Assembly (NCBI GenBank): GCA_039881145.1
Contig: JAYKKI010000007.1
Coordinates: 41,764,001 to 41,828,000, forward strand
Direction: 5' to 3'
Source: Druceiella hillmani
Lineage: Eukaryota; Arthropoda; Insecta; Lepidoptera; Hepialidae
DNA length: 64,000 nucleotides
The position numbers were made by a program, and so were the translations under genes. The notes under the pieces were generated by a model. The model was given only the letters and a program-made list of their open reading frames with translations, ran no database searches and was not told the DNA's origin. Shown here piece after piece: positions 45,237-58,540 of this stretch. Positions within the stretch are counted from its first letter, which is position 1. Every line of letters starts with the position of its first letter.

Positions 45237-48200
45237 TAACAACTTTTTTGTTTATTTATTATTATTACGTGGCCGATGATTGTAATAAAAAAATATTTAA
45301 ATTACTCGATTGTCGATTATTTAAAAAAATAATAAAATTTCCAAAATAAAAGCCAAAAAAAGAAAAATTAGCGATTAGAACAATAAGCTTTCCTTAAGTG
45401 ACTCCCATTTCCCCCACACCCCTAACGTGTTTGTTGAGTATAATGTAATAACCTGTAGGAAAGTATGTTGCGGCCGGTTGCGCTCTCTATCAAAGAAAAA
45501 TATCTGAAGTTTCAAAAGACCATTACTATGCCATTTCAGCTGTTGTACCGTCTCAGACCATCTTCATTAAAAACGTTCATCCAAAAGTGCTTTAATGTTT
45601 TACGTGACGCGCACGTGAAACAAATGGACAGACCGACAAATGAACTAAAAAAATTCAAAATGATCTAGTTTTTCTCTGCACTATTTTTATAATCCTCCAA
45701 ATTTATTTTTCTAAATAATGTACTTTTATACCACCATTATTTCATTATATACCATGTTACTCACTTATGAATAGATAACATGATATATATACATCAAGTA
45801 AATAACATGGGATGATATGAGAGCCACAATTTTTTATATTTTCGGATATACATTTAATAACTGTGTTTGCAAATCAAAAAGAAAAATCAAAGAAGTCGTG
45901 ATTAAAAAAAATTGTATGGCAGGAAAAACGAAAATTTACTAATTTTTGTAACTGACTCTAGTGGCTTTATTACTTAATATTTTTAAGTTTCTAAGTAAGA
46001 GGATTCTGTATTTTCCCTACGCTAAAGTCCAAAACTTTTTTAATCTCCTCCGTTTCTCCATTACATGGTCCTATATTTTTTACCACAAAGCATAAAATAT
46101 AACCGGATATGGTAAAGGTGACACAGATGCCACAGATATGATCCTCATATCATATGTTGTCCTCTGCGCAATAACGCATACTTTAGTCGCAGATCAAATG
46201 CGATAAGTGGTAGAGCTCCATCGTTCGTTGCTCATTAAGGCTCAAAAATGTACATTTATGTCATAATTACCTACGAAACTAAAAGCCAGTAAAAGAACGT
46301 CCCCAATGGCGAAAGTTTTTATAATTCATAGGTTAGTTTGAATGCATTTTGTTAGATTTTAAATAAAAACTTTATTGGCGTCGTCATTGTACGTCGTTGC
46401 ACCGGTATGCGTCACTAATACTAAAGGTTATGAAATAGTTTGATTTTGTCATTATGGCATAAGTATCTACAATACATATATATTTCGAGACTTTCATCTT
46501 AACGAGATAAAAGTTCACAGTTTAAGTCAGTTAAATGTATATAATAATGATATGAAAATACACGGCTGATGTGTTTTTCATTCATTTTATAAGATAGATC
46601 AAACAAATTTCTTAATATTAAAGTATACGTTGTTTGAATAAAATATACGATTACTGAAAATAGTTCTGTTTCAAAAAGATTATTGTACATGTGTACATCT
46701 AGATCAAGAACTTTTACTTTTCGACTCATGGCAGTTCGAAGAAGAGTTAAACTTTTAAATTTTGATCGTTTAATATTTTGGCCTTTGTATCAATTTAAGC
46801 CTAAAATTAACGGGTCGTCTGATTTAAATGGATGTTGTTTGATATCCTAAAAACCCTCTATACAAATGGATTAAAGCCGCTGGATGGAAGTACTGGCTTC
46901 CGAAAAAGATAGGCTCAGTTCGGGTAGCATAATTTTTAAAACATGATTTTGATGTATGTAAATGAGTCCAGTACAAAATATTTGCAACCAAAAAACAGTT
47001 CCAATTTTTACCCAAAAGAATTTCCAAATATAACCAGCCATGTCATTTATCTTGCAGAAGGCAAAGAGGTTATTGTATTTCTTGTTACGACAATTAATTC
47101 AGTCTAGTACTCAAGCTTTAAGTCACAAATAAAAAAATTATAATCAAGGCTTTAAATCATGTTGTCTTCACGAAGATATTTGATTGCATTGCTTTCTATC
47201 AGTATGAAGATATTCTTTCAAGCAATCTTGCAACCGTGTTGTAATGAAAGCGTTGGTGGAGAAGAACCTTAACGTTCATTAGTTTATTTATTAAAACACT
47301 AATACTAAAGTGACAAAACGTCATCTACTTAATAAATATATGTATGATTTTTCGGGCAAGAAGTTAAATATTTTCTGAAATATTTTGCCAATATCACTGT
47401 GAGCAACTAAAACGAAAAAATTATGTCTATAAGAAATTTAACTTATTTGAAATGTGGTGGTAGGTAGGCTTGGAAACTAACGATTTTTGGTTTATACATA
47501 TTGAATTATATTATATTTTTATATAAATTTTATTCTTTCAGCCTCTATTATTAATTTCTATTTTAGTACTTATAAGCTTTTGCACATATTTTTACTTTTT
47601 TGTGTTAAATGCACGTAATCAATATTTTTGCATCCCTAAATATTAGAATTTAAAATTTATTTTTTCTTAATAATTAAATATCGTGGTGAGTGGTCGATAA
47701 ATGTACAAACAAAACTAAAATTTTAGAATGGTTGTTGAGGGCGGGTTAAGTATTTATGACTCGAGTGCATTTAACAACGAGAATGAATTTAACAGCTCGA
47801 CAATGATTGTGAGCAGAGGTAGGGGCGTATTTTTTTTTCACAATTGTTTCAAAATTGGCGAAATTTATTTTCATTAAGTTCCTCGAACTTTATCTTGTTT
47901 TATATTCTGTGTTTTTTACGCATTGGAAAGTTGTAAAATCTCACAAAGAAACACTACAATAAAAGCGCCTACGCAAATAACACCAAAGCAATATTTTGAC
48001 ACATTGAATACTTCAGTTTACATACGACGCGGCGGTTCATTTCCAAAAATTTACTAATAACTGAGCAATAATAGGAATCCGCTTGATCTATTATTTGTAT
48101 TTATTTATGGACATATCTGTTACATAATACTAAAATCTATGAGGCGGTACTGCATATACTGCAAAGCAAATAATGCGAAGATAAATGATTTCTGTAAATA

Positions 48201-48880
48201 TAAGATTTCTGTGAGAAAATTTCTTTATTCGCTTTGATAATAAAAATATCAAAAAAATTACAGAAACGCTTTAGTCATCAGTGCACAGCCGTTTTTAATA
48301 TTTAAAGTTTAGAAATAGTGCTCTAATTTAAATAGGCCACTAATATTTGACTTTCTGTTGGTCCATACAACATAAGCCAGGTAGTGTAAGTGGACCAATA
48401 AGGAAGAAATATTCGTTTAGTTCGTCGCTTTCTATCGTCAAGCCCGCACGTGCTACGTCCGCCATTTTTTTTGCGACGACCGGTGAATTATAAAACACAT
48501 TAATGATTTCATTATTACACTATTTTTAATTATATTATTTTCACTAAATATGTATAGTATTGAGCTATTTTATTGAAATCATTAAAAATATAGACATTAT
48601 CAATAGTTTTGAACGTAATATGAGGAGGCTGACTATTGGTGTTATAAGTATTTTTAAACTATTCACTAGTGCTCAGCCCCGTCTGGCGGACCATTTTATT
48701 GTGAATTTTATTTTCAAACAAAATTGGTGTCGTTATAAAGATCTAGTTACGTTATTTAAATAAAAAAAGCCCCATAGTATATTAAGTTAACTAATATTTA
48801 TTATGAAATTTAATTGAGTTTACTGGCAAATTTTCTTTTGAATTTTTTACCCAATATTAGTTTTTCTTTGTTTTTAGCTA
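45237..48880. other. Anonymous AT-rich DNA
   Basis: About 3.6 kb with no recognisable gene. Small frames (45465-45668 plus, 46499-46729 minus, 46824-47027 minus) lack motifs. A CpG-bearing patch at 48400-48490 contains a minus-strand ATG described separately. Confidence 0.45.
48340..48465 (-). CDS. Short ORF in a CpG-rich patch (speculative)
   Basis: A 41-codon frame begins ATGGCGGACGTAGCACG on the minus strand (MADVARAGLTIESDELNEYF at the start) and stops at 48340-48342. The start sits in the one GC-richer patch of this region, after an A-rich stretch. It could be an old first exon or part of a transposon end. No homology is recognised and length alone gives no support. Confidence 0.2.
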   Translation of the reverse strand: MADVARAGLTIESDELNEYFFLIGPLTLPGLCCMDQQKVKY

Positions 48881-48885
48881 ATCAT

Positions 48886-50811
48886 GTTCCTGTCGAGACT
48901 AATACTCCAGTATCCACAAAAAAAATTAACTCGAGCTATGAATACAATTTGCATTATGTCAATTAAAAAAACTAACAGAACTTACGGGGTCCCTCGGGGC
49001 ACATTATAAGACATAATTAATTTACGAGTGCCTAATGATCCTCGAAAAATGGGACCTGACTCTATTTTATCTGAAGCTGAGGAAACTCAAATTAAAAATT
49101 GGTGTTTAGCTCTTGCCAAATCTAAAATTCCATTGAAGCCTAATAACCTCTCGAATACAGAGTAGTACATTATGCTGGAGGATTTAACATAAATAATACT
49201 TTTGTGTTAACAAAAATAATTTTTTACAAGAAATCCGAAGATTTGCGGGACACCAGAAGCAACTTTGAAAGGAAGAACTGTGATCACTAAAGAGAGTATG
49301 AAAAAATGATTTGATAATCTTAAGGAATATTTGACTTCTGTTCAGGCATTGGATGTACTGAATGACCCTAAAAGAATTCTTAATGGGAATGAAACTTCAT
49401 CATTTGCTCAAGAGCTGGAAAAGTGATTGCACCACGTGGATGCAGAAATGTTTACCAAATTATTAAAGGAAAAGAAAAAAAAGTTATTACGGTATTGGCT
49501 TTCTTTACTGCAAATAGAGATATTTTACCTCCGTGTGTAATTTTTCCACACGTATGGCCTCCCACAGATGTTGTAAATAGCATGCCTGATCTAGATAAAT
49601 CTTATATTGGCTTGATAAAAACGGCTATTCTCTACAATTTTGTTACTAAAGGCTTAGAGATAAATGGACTCAAGACAACAACGTAGAAAAGCCTGTACTA
49701 GTCTTCATCGATTGTCATAAAAGCCATAAGAAAATGGCACTTACCCAATACTGTTTCGACGACAATATAATAATGTATACTTTGCCATCAAATACATCGC
49801 ATATAATGCAACCGGCAGATGTAAGCGTTTTCAAACCTTTGAAATTAGAATATACTGGTGCTAATCTGAAGGGTGTTCACTTTCAGGAAATGTCAAAACT
49901 ATACGACAAAAACAACTTTTCGCTCTTTGTTTGATAAAGTTTTAAACAAGGCTACGCTTAAGTACGCAATCAGTAGTGGTATGTATCCTTTCGATTCAAG
50001 TGCAGCCGATTATAAGAAATGCGTACAAAATAATTCAGGGAAACTCAAGACTCAAAACTCCAACCGATCTCACAAAAAGTCACTAAAGGAAACATACTTT
50101 GATAGCACATCTTCAACAGTAAAAGCATGTGGTATTACTGTTGAAGATGTACTGCAATTGATTGAAAGTACAAAACCAAACCGAGCTTTAAACGATTCAG
50201 CCAAAAGTGATGTTACACAGAATGACACAATAAAAGAAAAGAAATTCACAGAAGGTAATACTGGACAAGATAACATAAATAGCAAAGATATTTTAGAAAA
50301 TGAAAAGGTTTGCTTCCATAAACTAAATGGTGACAAAAATATGCATATAAGAAGTTTTTCCAGTGACAATAAAACAACAATTGATACGGTTGAATGCAAC
50401 AATGACGAGAACACCATAGCAATGCAATAAGAATTAGACGCCGGTAACCACAACAATAGTCAGTAATCACTTGGTGATCTCACCTTCCGTAACAATAATC
50501 TTTCTGAAGACGAAATCCAATTTAAAACATTCAAAGTAAATGATGAATCAGTTTTGATTCCTATCCAAAGGACACCCACAACCACACCCAGTAACCCAGA
50601 AAAACAGAACCGCTTTTTAAATTCTAACAATAACTCAAATTGCGTATTCGGTCAAGGAAGGTTTCACTCGTTATTGAAAAACATCTTATCAAACCGTCGC
50701 CAATAAAAAAAGTCTTTACAAGAAAATTCTCAACAATATTCACATTATTTCAATTACTTCTTTAAAAGAGCTGCAGAAGAAGAAAAAAAGACCGAAAACA
50801 TTTACTTTTAA
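48886..50811 (+). pseudogene. Second pogo/Tigger-like (DDE_1) transposase pseudogene
   Basis: Domain order is that of pogo/Tigger transposases: an N-terminal HTH ending YGVPRGTL (~48982), VPNDPRKMGPDSILSEAEE (~49029-49083) and QIKNWCLALAKS (~49087), then the DDE core. The first catalytic position reads NGNETS (Asn codon 49388-49390) where the family has Asp. The second is kept (VFIDCHKSH, D at 49710-49712) and the third too (QPADVSVFKPLK, D at 49818-49820). APRGCRNVYQIIKG and ILPPCVIFPHVWPP lie between. Frameshifts occur near 49420, 49690 and 49910. The hydrophilic C-terminus stays in one frame from 49910 to 50811 with three stops (50428, 50464, 50704). It is clearly distinct in sequence from the 41.5 kb copy, so a different family. 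Confidence 0.85.
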
Positions 50812-51239
50812 CCGAAAAGAATTTTATTTATTTGTAAATAAGCCATTGCAGAAAGTACTCAAAATGTAAAGAAGAGACACTTTTAAAAATGAAAAAGAAC
50901 TGCAAAATTTTCTCAATCAGAATTCTAATTATTTTTATATCCAAAAGACAATTAAGTTATTATGAAAATATTACCCCTATAATTATTATAAGTGACTCGC
51001 CAAAAAGGCTTGATTTTACTTAATTAGTAACTAAGGGAAAAAGTTGATTTTTAATATTTTATGGCGAATATTTGATTGATCTCATATGATTTATGCTGAG
51101 TACTGGATTTATGAAGACCATCTAGTAGATTTTAAAGGCTAAGCATTGGAGAAAATTGCCATATAATATTTAAGTTTGTTTTTTTATGTTTCAGTAAGAG
51201 TGGCCAATAACTTTGTGTTTTTTATGGACACAAGATAAT
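50812..51239. other. Spacer between Tigger and BEL/Pao remnants
   Basis: AT-rich DNA with no recognisable gene; the ends of neither element could be placed. Confidence 0.4.
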
Positions 51240-53210
51240 ATCGAACACGATGAAGCGGCTGATAACTACTCAAAAGAAGCGCACTCTGCTGAATCCAATC
51301 CTAAAGGAGAATTACTACCAACCGATGGACACTTTCATAGAAAACGGATAGGCCGAGTTCGCTCCAGAGATGGAAACTGAAAACAAAATGTGGTACCTGC
51401 CGCATTTCCCCGTATTAAATCCGATGAAACCGGGGAAGGTAAAAGTTATCCACGATGTCGCAGAGGAAACGAAGAGGGTCTCGCTCAATGACCACCTTCT
51501 AAATAGACCGGATTTCCTGCAGTCTCTACTGGGGGTCATAATGCGTTTCAAACAACACCCCATTGCTGTCTCTGCTGACACAGCCGAGATATTTAAGTGA
51601 ATCAAAATACAACCGCAAGACAGGGATGCGCAATCAAAATACAACCACAGTTCAGGTATTTGTGGCGGGTAGGTCAACACAATGGAAGCCAACCACGAGT
51701 ATACAGAATGACTTCTCTCATCTTCGGTGTGACGTATTCACCTTCGACAGCCATATTTGTAAAAAATCTTAATGCCTCGAAATTTAGCGAGACACGTCCT
51801 GAAGCCGTTTACGCCATAATAAACAACCACTATGTCGACGACTACTTAGCAGCTACAGAACTATAAAAGAAGCTATCAAGACGGCAAAACATGTACGCGA
51901 CATACACCTTAGCGGCAACTTTAAACTGAGGCAATGGATTTCAAACTCGCAAGAAGTACTACAAGAGCTAAGTAATGATATATCACTAAAGCCGGCAGTC
52001 GACCTAAGCGACGGAGCAAAGACGCAATGAGTACTCGGCCTCATTTAAAAAACCCACTGCAGACGAGCTCGGGTTCAACCTAGACTTGACACGAGTACCA
52101 CCTGCAGTAGTACTGAGCGACGCCCCTTCAGAGTGCGAATCATTAAAAATTGTAATGTCGTCAAAGGTCGTCAAGCATAAAGCATTGAGAGTGAATGCGG
52201 GAAATATCAAATACTACCTATTCTTGCAAGTAAAATACCTTTACGAAGCCGAAAGGATATTGATCCGAGCCAGTCAAGGAGAGTCACTTTCATAAGAGAC
52301 AGAAAACTTGAAAAATAATAGAGCTGTATCCAGCAAAAGTCGACTGCACTCATTAACAGTGGCCTTTGTGAATGGAATAATACTGTTGAGAAACCGCATC
52401 GACGCAGCGAATGAAGCACAGTTAGACAGAAAAGCTCTGCGTTACTCGACGGGAACCATCATGTGACTAAGCTATGGATAGAATACACGTACAGACAGTT
52501 ACTTCACGTCGAGGTGGTCGAAACGGGGTCGAACGGGTCGAAACTGGATTCTCCATCTGAGATCGACCGTACGAATGATCATACGCCAATGTCTATTGTA
52601 CAGCATAGGAAGAGCGACACCACCGCAGCCTCGCACAGATGACAGTCCCTCGTGCAACTGGTCTACCATCATAAGCCACTCAGCTATACGAGGATAGATC
52701 AGCTCGGTCCATTAGCAGTAACCGTTGGGCGCTCGACTCAAAAAAATATGTAGCCATCTTTACGTTTAACAAAACGCGCCATACACCTAGAAATGGTCAC
52801 CTCACTCAAACCGATTTAACAACATGCGCCTCAGCCATCATGCCCATGATACCCCTAGACGGAGCTGCCTGACAGAAATATGATCGGATAATGGCACCAA
52901 TCTACATGGAGCAGACAAGGAACTGCGACGGGCAATCGATAAGGCAAGAGAAGAGTAAGAAAGTAAGAAGATGATCAGTTGGCCTTTCATTCCGCCTGGG
53001 ACCCTGTTTGTGGGTGGTGCCTGGGAACGACTAGTGAGAAGAACGAAGATAGCTCAATACACAGTAACAAAAGCTCAATACACAGTGAACAGTCGTCCGC
53101 TAACGCACGTGTCTGTAAATCCTGGAGATCCCGAATCAATTGCGTCGAATCACTTCTTGTTCTGCGGAATAGTAGAATACGTCCCTACAGTTGATGCAAG
53201 GCGGGAGAGA
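51240..53210 (+). pseudogene. BEL/Pao LTR-retrotransposon pol remnant
   Basis: Pol fragments in order. Reverse transcriptase: WYLPHFPVLNPMKPGKVKVI at 51391, VSLNDHLLNRPDFLQSLLGV, a first catalytic Asp in VSADTAEIF near 51580, SPSTAIFVKN and the intact YVDDYL box at 51831-51848. Next comes the post-RT part (GNFKLRQWISNSQEVLQELS at ~51920). An integrase zinc-binding-like stretch (LHLRSTVRMIIRQCLLCS at ~52560) follows. The integrase C-terminal part is GTLFVGGAWERLVR at ~52992 and YTVNSRPLTHVSV at ~53080. Many frameshifts and an internal deletion between the last two motifs mark it as dead. Gag, protease and the 5' LTR are missing. YVDD and PHFPV-type motifs place it in BEL/Pao rather than Gypsy or Copia. 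Confidence 0.9.
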
Positions 53211-53609
53211 TGTTCCGGACGGGGGCACTAACCAATTCGATGATCGGGCGGCCGTGGATTCGTATTCGTCGTGACGACCGGCGACCGCAAAAAAGGAATT
53301 ACCTAGCGGCATATAAAAAGGGTCACGGCGCTGCAAAAATATAGTTCATCTATTCGACTTCGAGTTCAACTTCCAGTTCGCTACAGTCATAGTAAACTTG
53401 ATAATTAATAAATTTATTACTAAAAAAATGGTCTTATAACGACGAGGAGCTTGAATGAGTGATTATTCATTGGTAATCGAACCAGTGAGCTCTCCTGACT
53501 AGATAATCAACAGTGATGAAGACCTGGTGAACGTCGAATGATCCAATCCAGCAAGAGTCAAGTGCGAGTCTCTGACTACTATCCGTACAAGTAAAAAAGT
53601 AACGTTACA
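53211..53609 (+). mobile_element. Probable 3' LTR of the BEL/Pao element
   Basis: Immediately after the last pol motifs and a purine tract (AAGGCGGGAGAGA), the block starts TGTTCCGGACGGGGGC, a typical BEL/Pao LTR start, and may end at TAACGTTACA (53607-53609). It contains a TATA-like CATATAAAAAG at ~53309 and AATAAATTTATT at ~53405, as expected for promoter and polyadenylation signals. No second LTR is in the window to confirm the borders. Confidence 0.55.
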
Positions 53610-54380
53610 AAAACATATTTTGTACGTTTGATTTTTTTTTAATCAGAACGTCAGTTCTTTGTATTAAAAAAATTGTAGATTTAGCTTGAAACTGTTTTTT
53701 AAACCACTAGGCTACTTAAATAATAAATTCGGGCCTCAAATTTATTTTTTTCATTCCAATGTTATAAATATAAGGAAAGTTATAAATTAAATTAAGGTAC
53801 CTGCGAATAATAAGACCTTCCCACATGCTTGTAATAATTCCCAAGAGATAAATACTGTTCCAAAATATATTGCTTTGTTGAATGCTTCACACTCATATAT
53901 ACTGAAAGAGACGACAATTTTATAGTATCAAATTAGCCGCATATTTTTCGTGTTACTTAAAATGAATGCCGCATCATCGAAAAGACGTTTATATGTTTAT
54001 AACATACTATATTTTATAATTTTACGTTGATAAATAATCGTGAATTGTTAACACTCATCATCATATCATCATCATATATATTAATGCGCTAAGGTTAAGA
54101 TGTTACTCTCCCTTTTTAGAAAAAACCTCACAACTAATCCACATAAATTATATATCATTTTATAGATAATTGCTTGCTCTACCGGCATCCACAACTAAAA
54201 AATTTATTATTGCTATTGTTTTTGCAAATTAATTAATTATTAAAATGATATACACAAAACAGCAATGCTGCCATCTAACGGCTCAACGTCAATATGATTG
54301 ACGGTCGGTAAAATTTTTGTTTAATTTCAAATCCACTCACGTATAAATAAAGTGGCGCTTTAGCTCAATGCTTTTGATAC
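53610..54380. other. Anonymous AT-rich DNA
   Basis: No gene or classifiable repeat recognised. Confidence 0.45.
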
Positions 54381-54899
54381 TTGCGCCTCTATATGTCAAT
54401 TTTAGTAAAATATTTGTTTAATAATGCATATAAAAACGACGAAAAACATAAATCTATCAAAAACAATAATTTTAGCATAAAATGCAAACACATTTTAAAA
54501 CAACCGAATGAAACCCCTGGTTGCGGTATGAATTTAACTACCAGATATGTGGGACGCATTCAAACCGTCGATAAGTAGTGCCGGCCCATTATTCGGTGAT
54601 TGTTACACTGATTTCGATCCTTACGTTACTAGGTTGTTTAGATGTTTCACGTCAGTGTATTCGGAATTGTATTATGTTTAAGTTGTGTACGATTCCTGGT
54701 TTGATGTATTTTGGTACCCGCTGTATTATTTCGACTTTAAAACTATTACGGCAAATTTCTAAATAATATTTTCGTAATAATTATTCTGATGGAGTGTGAT
54801 AAACAAGTGACACGTGAATTTAATTTTGTAAATGATCAAAGATTTTTCCGTAATCAATATAGTAATTTTGGGTCGTTATTGTTCGAGTATTATTATTTG

Positions 54900-55860
54900 T
54901 GAACCTAGTTTGATCTAGTCTTTTAATTCCGGTAATTCTATTATATCTCCGTTAAGAAAAATTAAATCAAGATCTCGTTCTTCTTTTAGGGTTATTGAAA
55001 AGGGATTGTTTTTTGATTCGTTTGCGTTAATTTCTACACGTGATATAACAAACGCGTTCATGTTTTATTTACTTTTCCAGTGTGTAACTTTGTAGTCACA
55101 TTCTTTAGCTTTAATCGCCAACTTATAAGTTTCGAATTTGATTCTTTAATGATTATATTCATATAAATTGTTTATTAATGGTCAATATATTGAAATGGCA
55201 ATATAATAAATTTGGTTTAAAATATTTGATAGCTCTATCTAATATACGAATAGTTACCGAATCTATATGATTTGGAATAAACCAGCCTTTGTCTATTGTT
55301 TTCATCTTGTGTCTGGTTTTATTTGTAAATATTGCCAGTGAATTTTCGTAATGAAACTTATCTCAATAGTTTGTGCATAATTCTAATAATTATTTATTTC
55401 TACTGTTTCTTTTAAATTTAAATGATAAGTGGACGTTGCTCTGTTATTATAATACGTCTTATGGAAATCTGCTGTTAATTGTTGAACTTTAAATGATGAA
55501 TTTAAACAGAAAATTTTGTGATTTATTCAACAAGTCTAAACCTATCAATGCTCAAGATATTATGGAAATTAAACACGTTAAGTTTATTTTCTCCTTAGAC
55601 GATATATTCTAATAGTACAATGTCATTTTTAATTACTGCAAACGGTTCGCGTTGTAATTAAAATTTGAATAACATTTTCTAACAATTTTTGATGCAATAA
55701 ACCATCTAATAGTCCCAGTGTCAATTAAACATTTTAATGGGATGGTTATTGTTCGTCTTGGTGTGATTGAATATATTCCTTATATATCTCCAGTTACATT
55801 CTCATCATAATTATGAAATATGATAATTACTCGTCTTTAAAATATGTCTCGCCCGGCACT
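54900..55860 (-). pseudogene. Possible LTR-retrotransposon fragment (protease-like DTG)
   Basis: On the minus strand around 55700-55770 the frame reads RTITIPLKCLIDTGTIRWFI, resembling the LIDTG active-site region of a retroelement aspartic protease. Further down, near 55140-54930, the same strand gives EINANESKNNPFSITLKEER and DLDLIFLNGDIIELPELK, an acidic, uninterrupted stretch that looks protein-coding. No reverse transcriptase motif is visible and stops are frequent elsewhere. A Gypsy-type remnant is the best guess. Confidence 0.3.
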
Positions 55861-56392
55861 TTAACATTGCTGCCTACCTCATTACTCCTCGCAAACGACT
55901 CGATTATCTTTACGATTAGCAAAAGTGTTATAAGGCGTGTTTAGTCTACGTGTATTCTCGAGAGCGATGAGATAAGCCGCTCTTATAGAGACGGCTTCTG
56001 TCGAGCCCACGCGTTGTCCGGTGCCTTATTTTGTCGTGCATTGAATTGTATTTGTTGTTAAAAATTGTTCTGGGGTTTGTTAATTTGGACGGATTTTAGT
56101 CGGATAAGGAGATGTTTGAAATGATCGTTGATTTTTGTGATTGTTCTGCTTGTGAGACTGATTCTGAGTCAACGTATCGATAAATCGATATGTGGAAATG
56201 TTGTGTTACGAATTTTGTATCGTGATTTATTATATGTATTTTTTTGATAAATACGTAATATATGTTCGTCTTGTACACATTGCATCGCCATTATTGATAA
56301 GTTTTCAGGTCTCTTGATACTTGTGATTAATCCGAAGCGTAACTTTAAAAAAAATCGTTACTTTCTAATTGAGTGGTTTAGAATGTAGATTT

Positions 56393-56394
<2 letters not shown>
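55861..56394. other. Anonymous DNA
   Basis: 55900-56030 is slightly GC-richer but no gene is recognised. Confidence 0.4.

Positions 56395-56455
<61 letters not shown>
56395..56455. repeat. (TA)n microsatellite
   Basis: About 30 uninterrupted TA dinucleotides. Confidence 0.98.
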
Positions 56456-56460
<5 letters not shown>

Positions 56461-57470
56461 TAAGATCAGGACATTAGGGAATTTCTAGTTTGAGTATATT
56501 AAATCAATAAGTTTCGCTACTTTCAGTCAACCTATTTAAGTCAACAGAATTACTGTTAAACTTAGGATCCTTTTCCCTAAATTAATGTTCGCTTTATTGA
56601 TAAACTACAGATTTCTACAATTCGCTTGATGGACATGTTTACAATTTTTATACAATATTTTAACTATTCATTACACTTATGCATTAAAACTTACTACAAT
56701 AGTAAATTAAGTACAATAATGAAAACATATGTAGGTAACTTGCAACAACAGCAACATGCAGTCTTTCCTTGATTGAAATGTTAAATATTTAATTTTTTAT
56801 AAAGTTTTTGTTAACCTTTTATTATTAGTTAACTATTGATAAATTTAATCACTTCATTTTTAAAATTTTGATCATATTACGTAGGTTCGAATTTTTCGTT
56901 AACTATTTTAAAATGGAAAAACCAATTGAGGATTGAAAATTTTCAAAAAAATCCGCACAACTGCGCCAGTTTGTCGTTTGACAATTGAAATATATTTTTA
57001 AAAATGAATTAATTAATGTAACAACAAGTAGTTAATTCTCTTAAGATTCCATACAAAATATTTTAATGCTAACTTATTATCTATGACGCCACTATTGCTG
57101 TGAGAAATATTTATCCGTTGTTATAATTAGATAAGTAGTTAAAATCGTACAACCAAATTAATTGCTAGTAAAATTAACAATATATGGTACCATTATATAT
57201 CCCGACAGCTAATGTTATAAACATTAAGGAACAGATATCAACTTCAGTTGAGTATTAATTTCTTGTGTTCTAATAGTCTATAAAACCAAATAAAATTATA
57301 ATAAGTACCTAAGCACCTATAACCTAACCCACGGATTGCAGGACGTAAAGTAAGTATATAGAGAAATAGGGTCAGTCCACTGACTATTCAATATTATTAG
57401 TCAATATAACAGCAACGACTGCGGGGAAAATTAAGTAAACATGTTAAAGATATATTTATAAAATTCCGAA
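56456..57470. other. Anonymous AT-rich DNA
   Basis: No gene or repeat recognised. Confidence 0.5.
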
Positions 57471-57474
57471 GCTT

Positions 57475-57620
57475 GAGAACGAATATTAGTAATCAGAATA
57501 CTAGTCGTAAACTCACTACTACACGCGTAGCGACATCGTTTGTTGGTGTGCAACAACTTTAAAGCCCATGCTCCTTATCTTGAACGCTTACATTGTATTG
57601 TAAATAAAATGAAAACGTGT
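57475..57620 (+). repeat. Interspersed repeat, partner at 62.04-62.18 kb
   Basis: TAGTCGTAAACTCACTACTA, CGCGTAG, TTGTTGGTGTGCAACAA and CCCATGC occur in the same order at 62050-62140 in the same orientation (TAGTCGTAAAATCATTACTA, CGCGCGTA, TTGTTGGTATGCAACAA, CCTATGC). Confidence 0.7.
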
Positions 57621-57729
57621 TTTATATTTTTTGGTAACCAGTTTTATTTATTTTATAATATTAAAATTTACATCGATATAACAATAACAAATATTAGCAT
57701 TATTCCACTTTTAATTCGGAATTTATCCA

Positions 57730-58540
57730 TTGACCAGGTTAGCTAAGCAAAATGGCTGTGTACTATAATTTTGATCTTCGACCTGCGGTCTTATCGTGGC
57801 AGCAGTAACTGGTGACTACTAATTAATATCTACTATTCTTTTGCATTTTGGTTTTGATTTCTGTCTGTAAATTAGAAACACGGAGTACAAATATAACCAC
57901 TAAACTTCATATTTTTTTGTTAATAAGATTTAACAAATACAAAAAAAGCATTTATCTATTACTTTCTAAAGTTGCTGACGCGCTTGCTTCCTCCGTTTCT
58001 CTTCAAAATTGGTATAGTCTAGATATAAACAACTTAGGATACACATAATACAAATAATTAAATTGAGTGCCAACGATAAACATGACAATTGTGGTTCCAG
58101 TAATTTTAGGTTACCTGTTGTAAACTAATATATCCTAGAATACAATTATCTCCTTTTAATGAATCGTGACAAACTATCTCAATAAAACGACATTGTAGGG
58201 GCAACAAATACGAGATCTGTTGCTTTCATTTGTGAATACTTCCTTAAAGTCACATCTCGACTATATTTAAAACAATACGGCATCACATATCAAAAGTTAG
58301 AAAATATCATTGTACTTTAGTAACTAGCATCAAATAATAAAATCTACCATAAAATATCTATATACATTTACCTTTAAACATTCTTGTTTATAAGTGCAGT
58401 TGAAAGAGTAATAAACCTTTAAACTTAGGATCTACACATAAAACAAAGCGGCTAACAATTTATTTTCTAACTAGCTTTGCCCTCTTTAGAAAATGTTATT
58501 AAGTTAAGATTAATACACATAATGTCATCTATTATAGACA
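57730..58540 (-). mobile_element. Interspersed repeat family, copy 2 (partner at 6.48-7.34 kb)
   Basis: The reverse complement aligns with 6480-7340 over about 800 bases through the blocks listed for that copy. It lacks the internal 75-base duplication. It ends ~45 bases before the hAT-like element at 58585. Confidence 0.7.

Noticed and set aside
49873..50470. Minus-strand frames of 128 and 74 codons
   Set aside because: They are shadows of the Tigger-like transposase C-terminus on the plus strand.
51315..52419. Minus-strand frames opposite the BEL/Pao pol
   Set aside because: They are complements of the clearly recognisable plus-strand reverse transcriptase.
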